Assembly (NCBI GenBank): GCA_949987565.1
Contig: OX465107.1
Location: forward strand, 19,430,273 to 19,494,272
DNA from: Luidia sarsii
Lineage: Eukaryota; Echinodermata; Asteroidea; Paxillosida; Luidiidae
Direction: 5' to 3'
DNA length: 64,000 nt
Part shown: in pieces, positions 23,551 to 35,405 of the stretch
Layout of the letters: every line of letters begins with the position of its first letter
Numbering within the stretch: the stretch's first letter is position 1
Translations under genes and position numbers: made by a program
Notes under the pieces: generated by a model
What the model saw: the letters and a program-made list of their open reading frames with translations, nothing else
Database searches by the model: none
Told to the model about the DNA's origin: nothing

Positions 23551-23640
23551 GTAAATCATTGAGGTTTGCCCTGCTCGACGTGAAAAACACAGAGTGCTCA
23601 GTGCTTATCACGTCGAGCAGGGCAAACATCAATGATTTAC
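23551..23640. repeat. Near-perfect 33-bp hairpin
   Basis: Left arm 23551-23583 (GTAAATCATTGAGGTTTGCC to CGACGTGA) and right arm 23608-23640 are reverse complements with a single mismatch. The loop is 24 nt. The arm sequence GCTCGACGTGA resembles the 3' part of the SINE-B copy just upstream (GCTCAACGTAATCAACACTG, 23319-23338), so it may be two inverted SINE-B tails. Confidence 0.75.
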
Positions 23641-24477
23641 AGAAGGATACACAAATTCAATTAAAAAAAAAATGCTACAAGATGCTTAACAGCTAGCCTA
23701 AAATAATGATCGAAATCTCAAATGACTTAGAGCTCATTGCATGATTTGGGAAGGGAGGGGTTGTCACCCTGGCATGACCTTTCCTAAATGCGACTGGATT
23801 TTCAGGGTTGAAAATTGGGATGAGAAGCTGTCAATAATGGACGACCGATCAATAGATGGGTTATTACAGCGTGACTCGGGAACACTCCTCAACAAATGCC
23901 AGCCCGTCTTCATCTGCCACATTTTCATAAGCCGGCGTCAAGTCAACTCACAGCCAGCACCCACTGGTGCATTATCATTTCAAGCTATCCGGCTGATGAC
24001 TTAAAACAAAAAAATCTGTTAAAAATAAAAAATGCATTGTATGACAAAAACAGCCTAAGAGCAAGCACTGTTGCACTCCTCACAGAAACACAGCCTCTCC
24101 ATTATTTCCTGAACACCCCTGGCATCCTGTTGATGCACGTTTCCAAAGATATGATCTCAAGGAGGGCCTCCGTCTCCCTACCTGGCATTTTTCTCTTCCC
24201 TGTTACCCCCAACCTCCTCCTCCTCTGACCAGCCCCTTAATATATGACGTGGGCTGTGCGTAGAATGGACGACAGTGCGCTGGCTAAAAATAGCCCCGCG
24301 TCTCTCTCAGCTCTGCACGGGGGGCCCAAAGCTGCCCGTGTTTGCCTACCCGTTTTGGGGCGTGCTTTTTGTGTGCAGCCCCCCCTTATGTTTGCCGGAC
24401 ACCGGCAATGTGCGTGCTTTCCCTCCCTGCTTCAAATTCGTTGCCATTTTCTTCTTCTTGTCAGTGGTATATCTTCG

Positions 24478-25680
24478 CTTCTTCCCTTCCTTCCTCTCCT
24501 CCTCTTTCTACTTCCTCTGATGCTTCTACATGTATTTCTCCTCCTCCTCCTCCTCTTACTCCTCCTCTCTTCTTCCTACTCCTCCTCTTTCTCCTTTCTC
24601 TGTTGCTTCTCTCTCTCCTCATCTTCTTCCTCCCCTCATCTTTCTCCCCTCCTCTTTCTCCTTTCTCTGCTTCTCTTTCTCCTCCTTCCTCCCCTCCTCT
24701 TTCTCCCCTCCTCTTTCTCCTTTCTCTGCTTCTCTTTCTCCTCCTTCCTCCCCTCCTCTTTCTCCTTTCTCTGCTTCTCTTTCTCCTCCTCCTTCCTCCC
24801 CTCCTCTTTCTCCCCTCCTCTTTCTCCTTTCTCTGCTTCTCTTTCTCCTCCTTTCTCCCCTCCTCTTTCTCCTTTCTCTTCTTCTCTTTCTCCTCCTCCT
24901 TCCTCCCCTCCTCTTTCTCCTTTCTCTTCTTCTCTTTCTCCTCCTCCTTCCTCCCCTCCTCTTTCTCCCCTCCTCTTTCTCCTTTCTCTGCTTCTCTTTC
25001 TCCTCCTTCTTCCTCCCCTCCTCTTTCTCCCCTCCTCTTTCTCCTTTCTCTGCTTCTCTTTCTCCTCCTTCCTCCCCTCCTCTTTCTCCTTTCTCTGCTT
25101 CTCTTTCTCCTCCTCCTTCCTCCCCTCCTCTTTCTCCTTTCTCTGCTTCTCTTTCTCCTCCTCCTTCCTCCCCTCCTCTTTCTCCCCTCCTCTTTCTCCT
25201 TTCTCTGCTTCTCTTTCTCCTCCTTCTTCCTCCCCTCCTCTTTCTCCCCTCCTCTTTCTCCTTTCTCTGCTTCTCTTTCTCCTCCTTCCTCCCCTCCTCT
25301 TTCTCCCCTCCTCTTTCTCCTTTCTCTGCTTCTCTTTCTCCTTCCCCTCCTCTTTCTCCTTTCTCTGCTTCTCTTTCTCTTCCTCCTCTCCTCTTTCTCC
25401 TTTCTCTGCTTCTCTTTCTCCTCCTTCCTCCCCTCCTCTTTCTCCCCTCCTCTTTCTCCTTTCTCTGCTTCTCTTTCTCCTTCCCCTCCTCTTTCTCCTT
25501 TCTCTGCTTCTCTTTCTCCTCCTCCTTCCTCCCCTCCTCTTTCTCCCCTCCTCTTTCTCCTTTCTCTGCTTCTCTTTCTCCTCCTTCTTCCCCTCCTCTT
25601 TCTCCTTTCTCTGCAACTTCTCTTTCTCTTCCTCCTCTCCTCTTTCTCCTTTCTCTGCTTCTCCTCCTCCTCCTGCATCT
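24478..25680. repeat. 1.2 kb polypyrimidine minisatellite
   Basis: About twenty units of roughly 30-63 bp are built from CTTTCTCTGCTTCTCTTTCT and CCTCCTTCCTCCCCTCCTC modules, almost pure pyrimidine on the plus strand. Every frame on both strands is open for long distances because stop codons need an A on either strand. The long SSFSFLCFSF-type and EKQRKEKEE-type reading frames are not genes. Confidence 0.95.
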
Positions 25681-27084
25681 TACCTCGCTTCTTATTCTAA
25701 TGTGAGTTGGCATTGAACAATTTTCAATTTCATCTTATTTGCCACCTGTTTATTGAATAAATTCCTTCAGCACATCCTAATTACTTCTGCCTCATTGTAC
25801 AAAATTCATTCTCTTCCTTTTTCTCTTGTGGAAGTTCACCAGTATCATGGCACCCGGGTATGAAATGAGTGAGTCTGGATATGGCCTTAAAGAAAAAAAT
25901 CTCCACGTTATAAAATAATCACAAAAAAGGGTTGGTAATAATCAGAATAAGGTTGGTACTAAACTCTGAATGCGATTTTTACACAAAGGTATTATCTTAA
26001 CTGGCTTGCATTAATGTTGAATTTAAAGGGAGGGTACATGTACCACTGTGTATATTATGCCAAATAGAATTGACCGTAATCGTGAAGGAAATACAATTTT
26101 AAAAAGTCATTCTTATTTTTTATTTTTTATGAGCTCACTTCCTCTGAGTTTGTTTCAAAAGGAGCTTTCCTCTACCTTAGGGCAAATTCTGCACTTAAAA
26201 CGGGCACCACTGCCCAGGACAGTGCTGTGTGATATTCAAAGAAAATTTAAGTAACAGAATGTCCTCATGAGCGAGAATCAGTAGCTTGTCAATGCAAATT
26301 TAACGAAGAGAACTAGATTAGCCATAAAAATAAAGAACGGATTTTTATTTTTTTTTTCTTTTGAAAAAAAGTAATTCAATGCCTGACTGTCTGATAGCCG
26401 TTTTGGCCTCAAGAGCAACTGCTATGCCGGGGGTTGGCTGGCCAGATGAGGCATGCAGCGTGATTCCCATTGTACGCCATAACTCATCCTGACATTTCAC
26501 CATATTTGCATGGTCCCCTTGTGCCGCAAAATCTGCGCACCGATTCTCCGAGGGGTTTCAAATTCCGTCGCCACTCTCAAGTTTTGTGAGAGAGAGAAAA
26601 AAAGAGAGCGAGAGTCGTCCTATCGAAGTATCTTCCCCCTCTCTTTGACCCCCCCCCCTCTCTTTGAATCCCCCCTCCCCTCTTTTTCCCAACAAAAATT
26701 AACAGGACGCCGAAAAAATGGTCTGTATTGCTCACGTCTATACCACTTCCTAAATGTTTACCCTCCTGGTGTGTTAATAATTGAAAATGGTCAAAGCATT
26801 TCTTTGCTGTTTCTCAAAATTGTTCAAAACATTTCTCCGTTATTTGTTGGACTGAAATTGAAACTGGTGACGATTACAGAGTACAAATGACGTCATAGAG
26901 AACCTTTTTGTTGGTTCTTAAGTTTGCCGGATGAAATCACATAGAAATTAATCTCCACCCAGACCCCCCCACACACACACCCACACACAGACGTCGGATG
27001 ATTTGAGGAATAAGAACCATTGGTTCCAGGTCTACCTCTTCTACTACTACAACGACTACTAGGTCGAGAGCATATACAGTTAGC
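25681..27084. other. AT-rich unique intron sequence
   Basis: It lies between the large polypyrimidine minisatellite and the RTE-like remnant. No repeats beyond short A/T and C runs, and no exon. Confidence 0.4.
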
Positions 27085-27440
27085 CGATGCCAACGTACGA
27101 TGAATTCCCTCCGCATTAATCTGTCCAGCATGGCAGTCCTCAGCTCTTCAACTCTGTCAAGTCCTGTGTCTCTCTTCAGCATAACAAGGTAATTTGTCTG
27201 CTTCCTGTAGACCCACTTTTTCTCCCATCGCCGTCTGATGGTTCCCTCAATACAAGAGGGCTAGCTGAGAGCTCTGGATGACATACACAATGCCCCGCAA
27301 GCCTCAATCTTCGGATCCGTCGTTTTTTCAAAGCCTTTGGAAGACCTCCATATAGAATGGTATTTCCCCCACGAAATGCTGAGAGCCATTCTAAGCATAT
27401 GGGCATATACCCCATCGAGAGATTCCAGGTCTGGCCTGGT
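27085..27440 (-). pseudogene. Non-LTR retrotransposon, 3' fragment of reverse transcriptase ORF (RTE-like)
   Basis: Read on the minus strand in three successive frames, this piece gives LDGVYAHMLRMALSISWG, then ILYGGLPKALKKRR followed by IRRLRLAGHCVCHPELSAS, then a frame containing TGLDRVEELRTAMLDR. This order (C-terminal part of the reverse transcriptase: LDG-Y-MLR, LYG-LP, R-LAGH-RHPE, DTGL-EEL-MLDR) is typical of the end of RTE-type endonuclease/reverse-transcriptase proteins. At least two frameshifts and an internal stop separate the segments, and the catalytic part of the polymerase is missing. It is a dead, 5'-truncated insertion. A short CA-rich stretch near 26965-26995 may mark its 3' end. 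Confidence 0.75.
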
Positions 27441-27707
27441 TTTACCGAGTGTTCAGTTTCGGGCGACGGCGCATACATTAGAATAATTAGATTGATGTAT
27501 AATTAACTTGTGCAGAAGTAATGTGTGCATGGAATTCCTGCCCTCTGATGCTTTCTAGTGCTCTGCCTGGGGAGATGGGGGGTCCTTTTCTTTCTTATCT
27601 TTCGTCCCTCTTTTTTTTCAGGAATCATGCACTCCATGCTAAGTGCATGTGACCTGCATGCCCAATGAGCAATTAGGAGCCAGATCAGGAGCCAGGACAA
27701 CCTGGTG

Positions 27708-28112
27708 TCTCCCTCTTTCCCTCCCTGCCTCCCTCCCTATTTCACTGCCTCCCTCTCTCCTTCCATCCCTGTCACCCCCCTCCTTCCTTCCCTCCCTGCC
27801 TCCCTATTTCCCTGCTTCCCTATTTCCCTGCCACCCTATTTCCCTGCTTCCCTATCTCCATCCCTCCTTACCTCCCTATTTCCCTCTCTCCATCCCTCCC
27901 TGCCTCCCTATTTCACTGCTTCCAGCTCTCCTTTGCTCCCTGCCTCCCTATTTTCCTGCCTCCCTATTTCCCTGCATCCCTATTTCCCTGCTTCCCTTTT
28001 TCCCTGCTTCCCTCTCTCCATCCCTCCCTGCCTCCCTATTTCCCTGCCTCCATCTCTCCATCCCTCCCTGCCTCCCTATTTCCCTGCTTCCCTCTCTCCA
28101 TCCCTCCCTCCC
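27708..28112. repeat. Polypyrimidine minisatellite (CCCTGCCTCCCTATTTC)
   Basis: Imperfect units of CCCTGCCTCCCTATTTC and CCCTGCTTCCCTCTCTCCAT cover about 400 bp. The open frames through it are artefacts. Confidence 0.9.
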
Positions 28113-28159
28113 AACGCAATGTAAACGCTCGCGCGATCAGGATCCGATCCCAATAGGGC

Positions 28160-28303
28160 CGTAGACGGCTCAATTCACAGCTCAGATGAAACTGTTAATC
28201 CAGAGGTCTCGGGTTCAAGTCCTGGTCCAGTCAAATATATCTTTGCCAATTTTTCAATAAATTTGTTCCAAAGTTCCCAGTCAGTTTGTCCTTTGTTTGT
28301 TTG
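28160..28303 (+). mobile_element. SINE-A with tail
   Basis: A tRNA-like B-box region (AGAGGTCTCGGGTTCAAGTC) is followed by CTGGTCCAGTCAAATATATC and the tail TTTGCCAATTTTTCAATAAA to TTTGTTTGTTTGAC. The A-box side is degraded. Confidence 0.65.
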
Positions 28304-29472
28304 ACAATTCAAAAGAAGATAGGGGAAGGGTGGGAGGGGGGGGGAGAGAGAGCGAAAAAAAAAAAAAAAAAGGCAAAGGAGGGGGCTCGGCAAAGCCTCA
28401 TCAAAGATTTGTTAGACAGAACCGAAGGGCAGTGGCATTAACCTTTGTCCCACTAAATGTTATCCAATCCCCGCCATCTCCCGAGCAAATATGAGGCCTC
28501 ATTGATTTACAGCGGCAGCAGCAGAGGGGGGAGGGGGTGTAATATTGACAAAAATAACTCCTCATTGCTGGCATTATCTAAGGCTGCCGGGCTGCAAAAT
28601 AAAAAAAGGGGGGTTTGGCTATCAATGTTCCAGGACACACACACACACAAAAAACCTCCTAAATATAGGTCCCATCGTCTTCGGTCCATTCAAACCAGAC
28701 ATATTGCTGTTCTGACAAGAAGACACGCGATTCAAAGTGATCAAGTGGCCCAGATAATGCGATGTGCTGAATGCTGAACAACGGAGGTTCCAGATTTTGT
28801 GAGAGGCTGTGCAACTTGTAAGTTGTATCACATCTCATCCGACTGCATGCACCGGCCATGTCACCGCCAGAAAAAAATTATGCTAATTTCAAGAGGCAAT
28901 AGAAATCTGGGAGGGGGGGGGGGGGTTGGTTTCCAGAGACGGGAGCACCTGAAAGCAATCTCGCTTCGTCTGCGTGAATCAAAACAGAATAGCTCAGCTT
29001 ATTCCCGACATTTAAGGATGTGCCAAGGGCCTGTTCCACTTTCCGGTATTAAAAAAAAAAAAAAAAATGACAGAGTACCAGTCACAAGCAGTATTGAGTG
29101 TAATTTCAGTTGGTAACCCGTTAAATGTTCTAACCGAGCAAAGATGTGAGCACGGTGAAATTTAGTGCATGGAGAGGGGAGGGGGCGCCTTCTTTGTTTT
29201 GGTTTCCTTTGGCAGCTGTATTAAATTGGCCCCTAGGACTGAGGGACGAGGTGGACAGTCATGTGACCCTCCCCTGCCATCCGCCGTCAAATATGTGCGA
29301 TTGGGCTTCGCCTTGAGCTGTCATCGGTGGAGGTAGTGGTGGCGGAGGAGTGTGGATAATCGTAGTGCTAGCATCTGATCAAACGCGGGAGTCAAGGGGG
29401 AAGGGGTAAAAGAGAGACGCAAGATGTACAAAAGCAAATGAATGCTTTCCATCAAATAGCCGGCATACCAGC
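28304..29472. other. Intron sequence, nothing called
   Basis: A G run (28913-28925), A runs at 28357-28371 and 29050-29066, and unique sequence. No exon is seen. Confidence 0.4.
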
Positions 29473-29890
29473 TGGAAGGGGAGAAACAGAGAGAGAGAGA
29501 GAGAAACAGAGAGAGAGGGGGAGAGAAAGGGAGGTAGGGGATGGGGTGAAAGGGGAAATATAGAGAGGAGGAGAGAAAGAAAGGGGAAAAAAGAAAGGGG
29601 AAAGGGGGAGAGAGAGGTAGGTAGAGAGAAACAGAGAGAAGGGGAAGGGGGAGAGGGGGAAGGGTAAAGGAGAGGGGAATGGGAGAGATAGAGAACGAGG
29701 CAGAGAGGGAGGGAGAGGGAGGGAGAGGCTGAGACAGACAGAAAGAGAGAGGGAGAGAGAGAGGGGGGAGGAGAGAGAAGGAAAGGAGAGGGACAGAGGC
29801 AGAGAGAGGGCGAGAGAGGGAGAGACAGGAGGGAGAAACGGAGAGAAAGAGGGAGAGGGAGGGAAAGACAGGGAGACCAACGAAAGAGCA
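29473..29890. repeat. GA microsatellite array
   Basis: Impure (GA)n with GGGGA and GAAA blocks. The purine strand is plus. Confidence 0.9.
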
Positions 29891-30148
29891 AGAGGTGATT
29901 CCATTCCTCCCAGTCCAACAGTGATGGATCATAGGCACGATCACTTACTCATAATTCTGACTAAGGATCAGATGAGATACTAACATACCCATATGACAAG
30001 GATGCCACAAATCCTGCTCACCAGAAGAAAACCAGCCAAAATTTAATGGAACAAACAAAATTACATCCTTTCCAAGATCTAAACCTGCACTATTATTGCT
30101 CAATTTCATAAAAGCACAAATATCAATGATGGAAAAGACCTATTTTTT

Positions 30149-30305
30149 AATTCGAAAAATTCGAAAAATTCGAAAAATATATATCACTCTGCCTTTTATA
30201 TATATATATCACTCTGCCTTTTATAAATATATATCACTCTGCCTTTGAGAAAGGTCCTGCTAGGATCGAAACGTCAGGCCCACTAAATTTCGAAAAATAT
30301 ATGTT
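30149..30305. mobile_element. FB1 right-arm copy with adjacent short tandem repeat
   Basis: The FB1 core (GAAAGGTCCTGCTAGGATCG, then AAACGTCAGGCCC) lies at 30248-30281. It is preceded by three copies of a roughly 30-bp unit containing ATATATCACTCTGCCTTT (30178-30245) and by three copies of AATTCGAAAA (30149-30178). The motif TTCGAAAAATATAT occurs on both sides of the core. The tandem looks like repeated duplication of the arm's inner edge. Confidence 0.6.
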
Positions 30306-30367
30306 AAAGAAACAAATCAAAACTGCAGAGCTGTCACTGGGCATGACTTAATGTTGATAGAAAATTA

Positions 30368-30550
30368 GAGAGAGACAGACAGACCAAGAGAAAGACAGAG
30401 GCAAGGAGGGAGACAGGGATAGGGACAGAGGCAGAGGCAGAGAAAGGGGCAGAGGCAGAGGCAGAGGCAGAGGCAGAGGCAGAGGCAGAGGCAGAGGCAG
30501 AGGCAGAGGCAGGGACAGAGGCAGAGGCAGTGACAGGGAGAGAGACATAC
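30368..30550. repeat. Hexanucleotide CAGAGG repeat
   Basis: A run of about fourteen CAGAGG units in 30421-30530, bordered by GACA repeats. Confidence 0.9.
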
Positions 30551-30689
30551 CGGTGTAGTGTCAACCTCTTTCTTTTGTCTATTTTTTTTTAGTGCGCCAG
30601 GGTAGGCTGGGTAGCCCAACCTTGTTCCTGAAATGCAGCCATGTAGTGTCAGTTATGACAGTTGAGGAGCTGTTGAGATCAAACATGCC

Positions 30690-30770
30690 AGTCCCTGTGT
30701 GTGTGTATGTACTACATGTACAATGTACATGTACAGTACAGTACATGTATGTACAGTACGTATGATTGCT
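30690..30770. repeat. ACATGTAC palindromic simple repeat
   Basis: Overlapping TACATGTAC/GTACAGTAC units after a short (GT)n. Similar short clusters lie near 38195-38215 and 38690-38750. Confidence 0.7.
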
Positions 30771-31289
30771 CTGTGTACAAGAGAATTTGTGCTCCAGAGC
30801 CCCCATAAAGATAAAGAGTAAACACATATTCAAGAACCTAGCAAACATGTCAACCAGACGAAGGGCACAGAGATTGAAACAACAACAACCAATAAACCAA
30901 ATCCACCATCAGACCAAATGACCATCCAAGTTTTAAACATGCAGGAGTTTTCTTAAAAAAAACAATTAAAAAAAAAAAAAAAAAACAATCGGCAAACCCC
31001 CCCCCAAAAAACCCTCAAACTAAAGAAATTATTCCTCTTTTTTGGGGTTAACACTTCAACCCAGACAATCTATCCAGTTTCCGATTGGTATTTGAACGTC
31101 TTATCCTTGTCGGGCTGGTTTGTTTTAAGGATTGAGTTTTGTTTGGTTCGGATAACAAGGGGCCCCTCCTAAATCAATTGTGACCAGACAGGCATTGCTG
31201 TGCCAATGCTAGGCAGCAGTCAGTCAGCACATGGGTCATGTTCATAGTCTCCAATGCTGCACAGATGTAGAACACGACTGGTTAACTCA

Positions 31290-31640
31290 AAATTTAGAGG
31301 GCCTGACGTTTCGATCCTAGCAGGACCTTTCTCTGTCCTTAGTTTCTCATCCGTGTCCTATTTTCCAAGAGATATACAAAAATGTTGCAAACTGCTTACT
31401 GACTAAAATTACCAAAATGCAAATTTCCAAATTTAGTGGGCCTGATGTTTCGATCCTAGCAGGACCTTTCTCATCCGTGTCCTATTCACTATCTTCGTGT
31501 ACATGTATCTGTTTTGTCCTTGTCACTCTGCCTTTGAGAAAGGTCCTGCTAGGATCGAAACGTCAGGCCCACTAAATTTTGAAATTTGCATTTTGGTAAT
31601 TTTAGTCAGTAAGCAGTTTGCAACATTTTTGTGTATCACT
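31290..31640. mobile_element. FB1 near-perfect long palindrome plus an extra arm
   Basis: Left arm 31373-31474 and right arm 31535-31635 are about 100 bp each and reverse complements with only a few mismatches. They are separated by a 60-bp unique spacer. A third partial arm in the left orientation (GGGCCTGACGTTTCGATCCT, then AGCAGGACCTTTCTC) lies at 31299-31333. As RNA or single-stranded DNA it would form a very stable hairpin. It has no coding capacity. Confidence 0.8.
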
Positions 31641-31723
31641 ATACGACTGGTTTATGTTTAAAACCATAAACTTTGCATTTCCCTCGTCGACAGAAACCTC
31701 ACCCTTTCTTAAAAACCATTATC

Positions 31724-32001
31724 AGGGGCTTTCCCACTATGCAAATAATTCAAAAATAGTGGGTTGCTTTTTTTGGTTCACATCCACACGGGCCAAAAAA
31801 TCGCGAGCGGGTTGTGGTCAGCGAGACATTATAAACAAGCACAGCACTGTCAGTCAGCGGTGCATTGTGGGATTAGAAGAAAACCCGGTGCGATTTAGCG
31901 GAGCATTCCCATTTGCGAGGAAAATGAACGCAATTTTATTTTGAAAAGTCTCACTAACAGTGATCAAATCCAAACATTTTTGGGGAGAGTGGAAACAGGG
32001 T
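31724..32001. mobile_element. FB2 copy with matching ends
   Basis: It starts GGGGCTTTCCCACTATGCAA and ends AGTGGAAACAGGG, giving imperfect terminal inverted repeats. The interior GTGCGATTTAGCGGAGCATT and the GAAAAGTCTCACTAACAG segment parallel the interior of the 43404-43893 copy. It lies 80 bp from the FB1 palindrome. Confidence 0.6.
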
Positions 32002-32680
32002 AATAATATGAAGCACTTCTCGAAAATAGAACACCTAAAGTATATGTACATGTATGGCAAAATTTTGAAGCTTCGGCCTTAGATTACCTACACTCCAATT
32101 CATGTTTCCTGACATTCCTAATAAGCGACCGGGTACGGTCCTGATATTGCAAGCGCATGGCTGACTCTCTGGCAACCCACAGCATCATAACAAATGTTGT
32201 TTAATTAACCCGCATTCCATTCCCCAGGGCACCGGTGGTAAGGCAGCTTTGCAGCCGGCTTAAATTTCGTGGAGTTATAACTTTTAGGAGTTATAACTCA
32301 TGGGGAGGGTTGTGCACATTGTTGTGCAAAATGGCAGGGTTGTGCAAAATGGCAGTCCGTTATTGCCTCGGCCGACCAGGTTTTTGGAAATGAAATTGCA
32401 ATAAATTAATGATTAAATCCATCATAATTAGGTCACTGACTGCATAATGAGGTCAGCTCATCGTACGTCCAATGTCTGTGGGAACCATGCTCAATGCTTG
32501 TTTGCAAAAGAAAGAAGAAAAAAATCTCCCCAAAAAATCAATCATTCTGAAATTTGGACCTCAATCCTCCAGCCTTGCACATTCCTGAAAAAAACCCCAT
32601 AATTTTCCCAGAATAGGGAAGGGGGATTCTCATTCATATGACGGCATAGACAAGGGGATATGTCAAAGCAAAATTCAAAA

Positions 32681-32711
<31 letters not shown>

Positions 32712-35237
32712 TTGATAAGGATGGCATTACATATATATCCATAGCAACCATCGGCATGGCAACAGCAATTACACAGAGGAGAATAAAAAGCATGTCTTTC
32801 ATTCAAACCCGTGGCTCGGCTAAGGCATTGGAATCGCCGTGGATGAGATCCGACACGGCCCTAATTCAAAACGAAGTCGCCACCAGGAACAAGTGACCCT
32901 TTTTTCTTTCTTTTTTCATTTTATTTTTTTCAAAAAGGATTGGTGAATGGAAATTGGAAATTCGCTTCTCGGGGCAGATTTTGGGGTGTTTTTTTTGTCT
33001 TCAGGAGGAAAAAACACAGGGCTTCTCCTGAGATTGAGACCTACTTATTATCAGTCAGGTCGAGACACATTAATTCAGAGTGGATATATCTATTCTAGCG
33101 TTTGCTTGCTTTTACCCCAAACAATGTAGAGGGCTTGATATTTCCTTCCCAGCCTTTCTCTGGGGCAATTCTCACACTGAGAAAGATCCTGTAAGGATTG
33201 AAACGTCCGGCCATCTACATTTTTTCCCCCGAGGTTTCGCTTTTGGTCATTGCAGTTCATGAGCGGTCTGCAGCTTTTGTCTATCGGTATATCACTGTGT
33301 GCATATTTACTACAATTTATTTTTTTCTTAGGGTTATTGTTCTTGGGTGCTTCCAATCCAGGGGTCATATTACGGACATATGATAGGTCTCACCATGGTC
33401 TCACACAGACTGCTGTGGAGTGCAAGCATTCTGAGTGGCACATTGACAGGATGCTGCTTGGCGGTAGAGTTCCGGGCAATACATCTATCAAAGTGCGCTA
33501 ACTCCCCTTCCCTCCCTCCCTCCCTCTCTCCACAAAGCCCTGCATATTATATCCAAAGCAGGAGGCATTTAGGAATTGACATTTCAGGCTACTTTGTTGC
33601 AAAAGGTAGCAGGTCGAGAAACAGTTGGCAATGACGCTATGAACTCATTATTTCTTGCTCATTTCGGTACAGAACTCAGGAGGCGAACTTGGCATTTGGG
33701 GAAATTGGGGAAGCACATCACAACAGCAAAACCGATTCTCCCGAAGAGTCAATAGTTTAGCTGGATGCAGCCTACAATACGATACCTAGCTTGTCTACAA
33801 CACCATGCCAAAATGATAATAAAAATAGTAATAATTATTATTTTTATTATCATAATAAAAAGGGAGCAGATAAAAGATCAATCTGCCTTTGAGAGGCCAT
33901 ATTACTCTCAATACACTGACTCTGACCCCCAGTCCCTCTCTCTCTCTGTCTCTCTGTCTCTCTCTCTGTGTCTCTCTCCCTCTCTCCCCCCTGCAGAAAA
34001 GAAAATTCAAAGGCCTACCTTTCCGGCCTAGAATCCGTCTGAATGAACGTCGAAGTCGAGTGCCCCGGTTAGCATGATTATTTCCATCCATGGTTGAGTT
34101 TAGACGCACACACAAAAAACACCACCCTATTCTCCTTCACTTGGAGGAGCAGCCCAAAAGAAATTCTGTATCTCCCCCCCGAAAAAAAAAAAAAAATTGG
34201 AGGAAAAAAAACAGATTTACTGGTGCCTGTCTCGTTTGCTAGATTCCATACATCAGTCAGGGGGGGGGAGGATGAGGGCAAGGGGGATGGTCAAGAGACA
34301 AATCTCCTCCACGTATCAATTTGCAGATTTCTGAATGCTAAAAAGGCTGAGGGTGAGCTGGTGTCGAGTTGGAGACGGAGGAAGGAGACGGGAGAGAGAG
34401 AGGGAGCCCCTAGTAATTCCTCAATTGCCGGCAGCGCAGCATAGCTGGGAGACAGGCCCATATATACGTGCACACCACGGTCCGTCCGTCCCCGTCCGTC
34501 CGCACACGGCCGATGCAATTTGTGTGAGTGCGCGTTATGTACATTGCACGTATGCATGCAGGAGACAGCGGTCCTGTGCTTGAGCGTGTACATGTACTGT
34601 GTACACGGGTACATGCCCCCACTGTCCTCACACACACACACACATCGCACAGTCATTATAATGCCACCATCTGTGCTCAGTGCTCTGGTCTTTTTTTTCT
34701 CTCCCCCCCCCCTTTTTTTCCACAATGTGGCTGCTCCAGTCACCGCCATTACTCCCTCTGGTCTGGGGAGCTTGCAAAGAAAAGAATAAAAAAAAGGCAG
34801 GACATCGCTAAGGAGTGGGGGGGGGGGGTAGGGGAGGGGAGGGGACAGGCTGCGTTCCGCTGGATGCGAGTTTTTATTTTAGATGGCAAGCTCTGCTCTC
34901 TCTTTTCTCAGAGGAATTTGAACTCAGAACAGGAGGAGATGGTTGTGCAGGAGATCGCCTGTACCAGGGAGGTTGGACAGGGGTGCCAATGCAAACTGTT
35001 CTTGACACTGCTGCCTTCACCACGAATAGCCCGGACATCTCATTTGTCTGGTTGTACCGGTAGATGCAGCTTCCATTCTACCATCCTCCTCCTTTTGGAC
35101 TTGTGGTGAGGGGGGAGAGTAGAGATATGAGTGCGGAGGAGGGATGGGAGCGCTTAGGCTGTCTTGCCAACCCCAAACCTATACCTCCGGTGTGGCATCT
35201 TTTAATAGATTTTAATTTTATGATTGAATCCTGAGCT
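32002..35237. other. Unique intron sequence with short low-complexity patches
   Basis: It includes A-rich tracts (32690-32710), AGCAACC/GGCAAC motifs at 32735-32763, a short CT tract (33933-33985), a CpG- and CGTCCGTC-containing patch (34475-34515) and a (CA)n near 34630. No convincing exon was seen on either strand. Confidence 0.4.
33172..33226. mobile_element. FB1 diverged single arm
   Basis: GAGAAAGATCCTGTAAGGAT then TGAAACGTCCGGCC matches the FB1 core with several substitutions. No second arm is recognisable. Confidence 0.5.
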
Positions 35238-35405
35238 TCGACCTCGACCGGCTCGGTGGTCAAGTGGTTTAGAAAGGCAGCACTACCGGAAGAAGGCGGG
35301 AGTCATGGGTTGGAAATCCGCCTGAGCTGCCTTGGTTTGTATTTTGACAGCAGGCAATCGGGCGAAGCACTGAGCGCGCAGTGTTAATTCTACCTCCGAG
35401 TAGGT
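35238..35405 (+). mobile_element. SINE-B copy
   Basis: The plus strand has CGACCTCGACCGGCTCGGTG and GTCAAGTGGTTTAGAAAGGC, a diverged B-box (GGGTTGGAAATCC), then GCAATCGGGCGAAGCACTGA. It has the same order as the minus-strand copy at 23309-23480, with more substitutions. Confidence 0.6.

Noticed and set aside
24342..25713. Open frames of 326-490 codons on both strands
   Set aside because: They lie in a polypyrimidine repeat where stop codons cannot occur. Composition is only Ser/Phe/Leu/Pro or Lys/Arg/Glu/Gly, and frames overlap in all phases.
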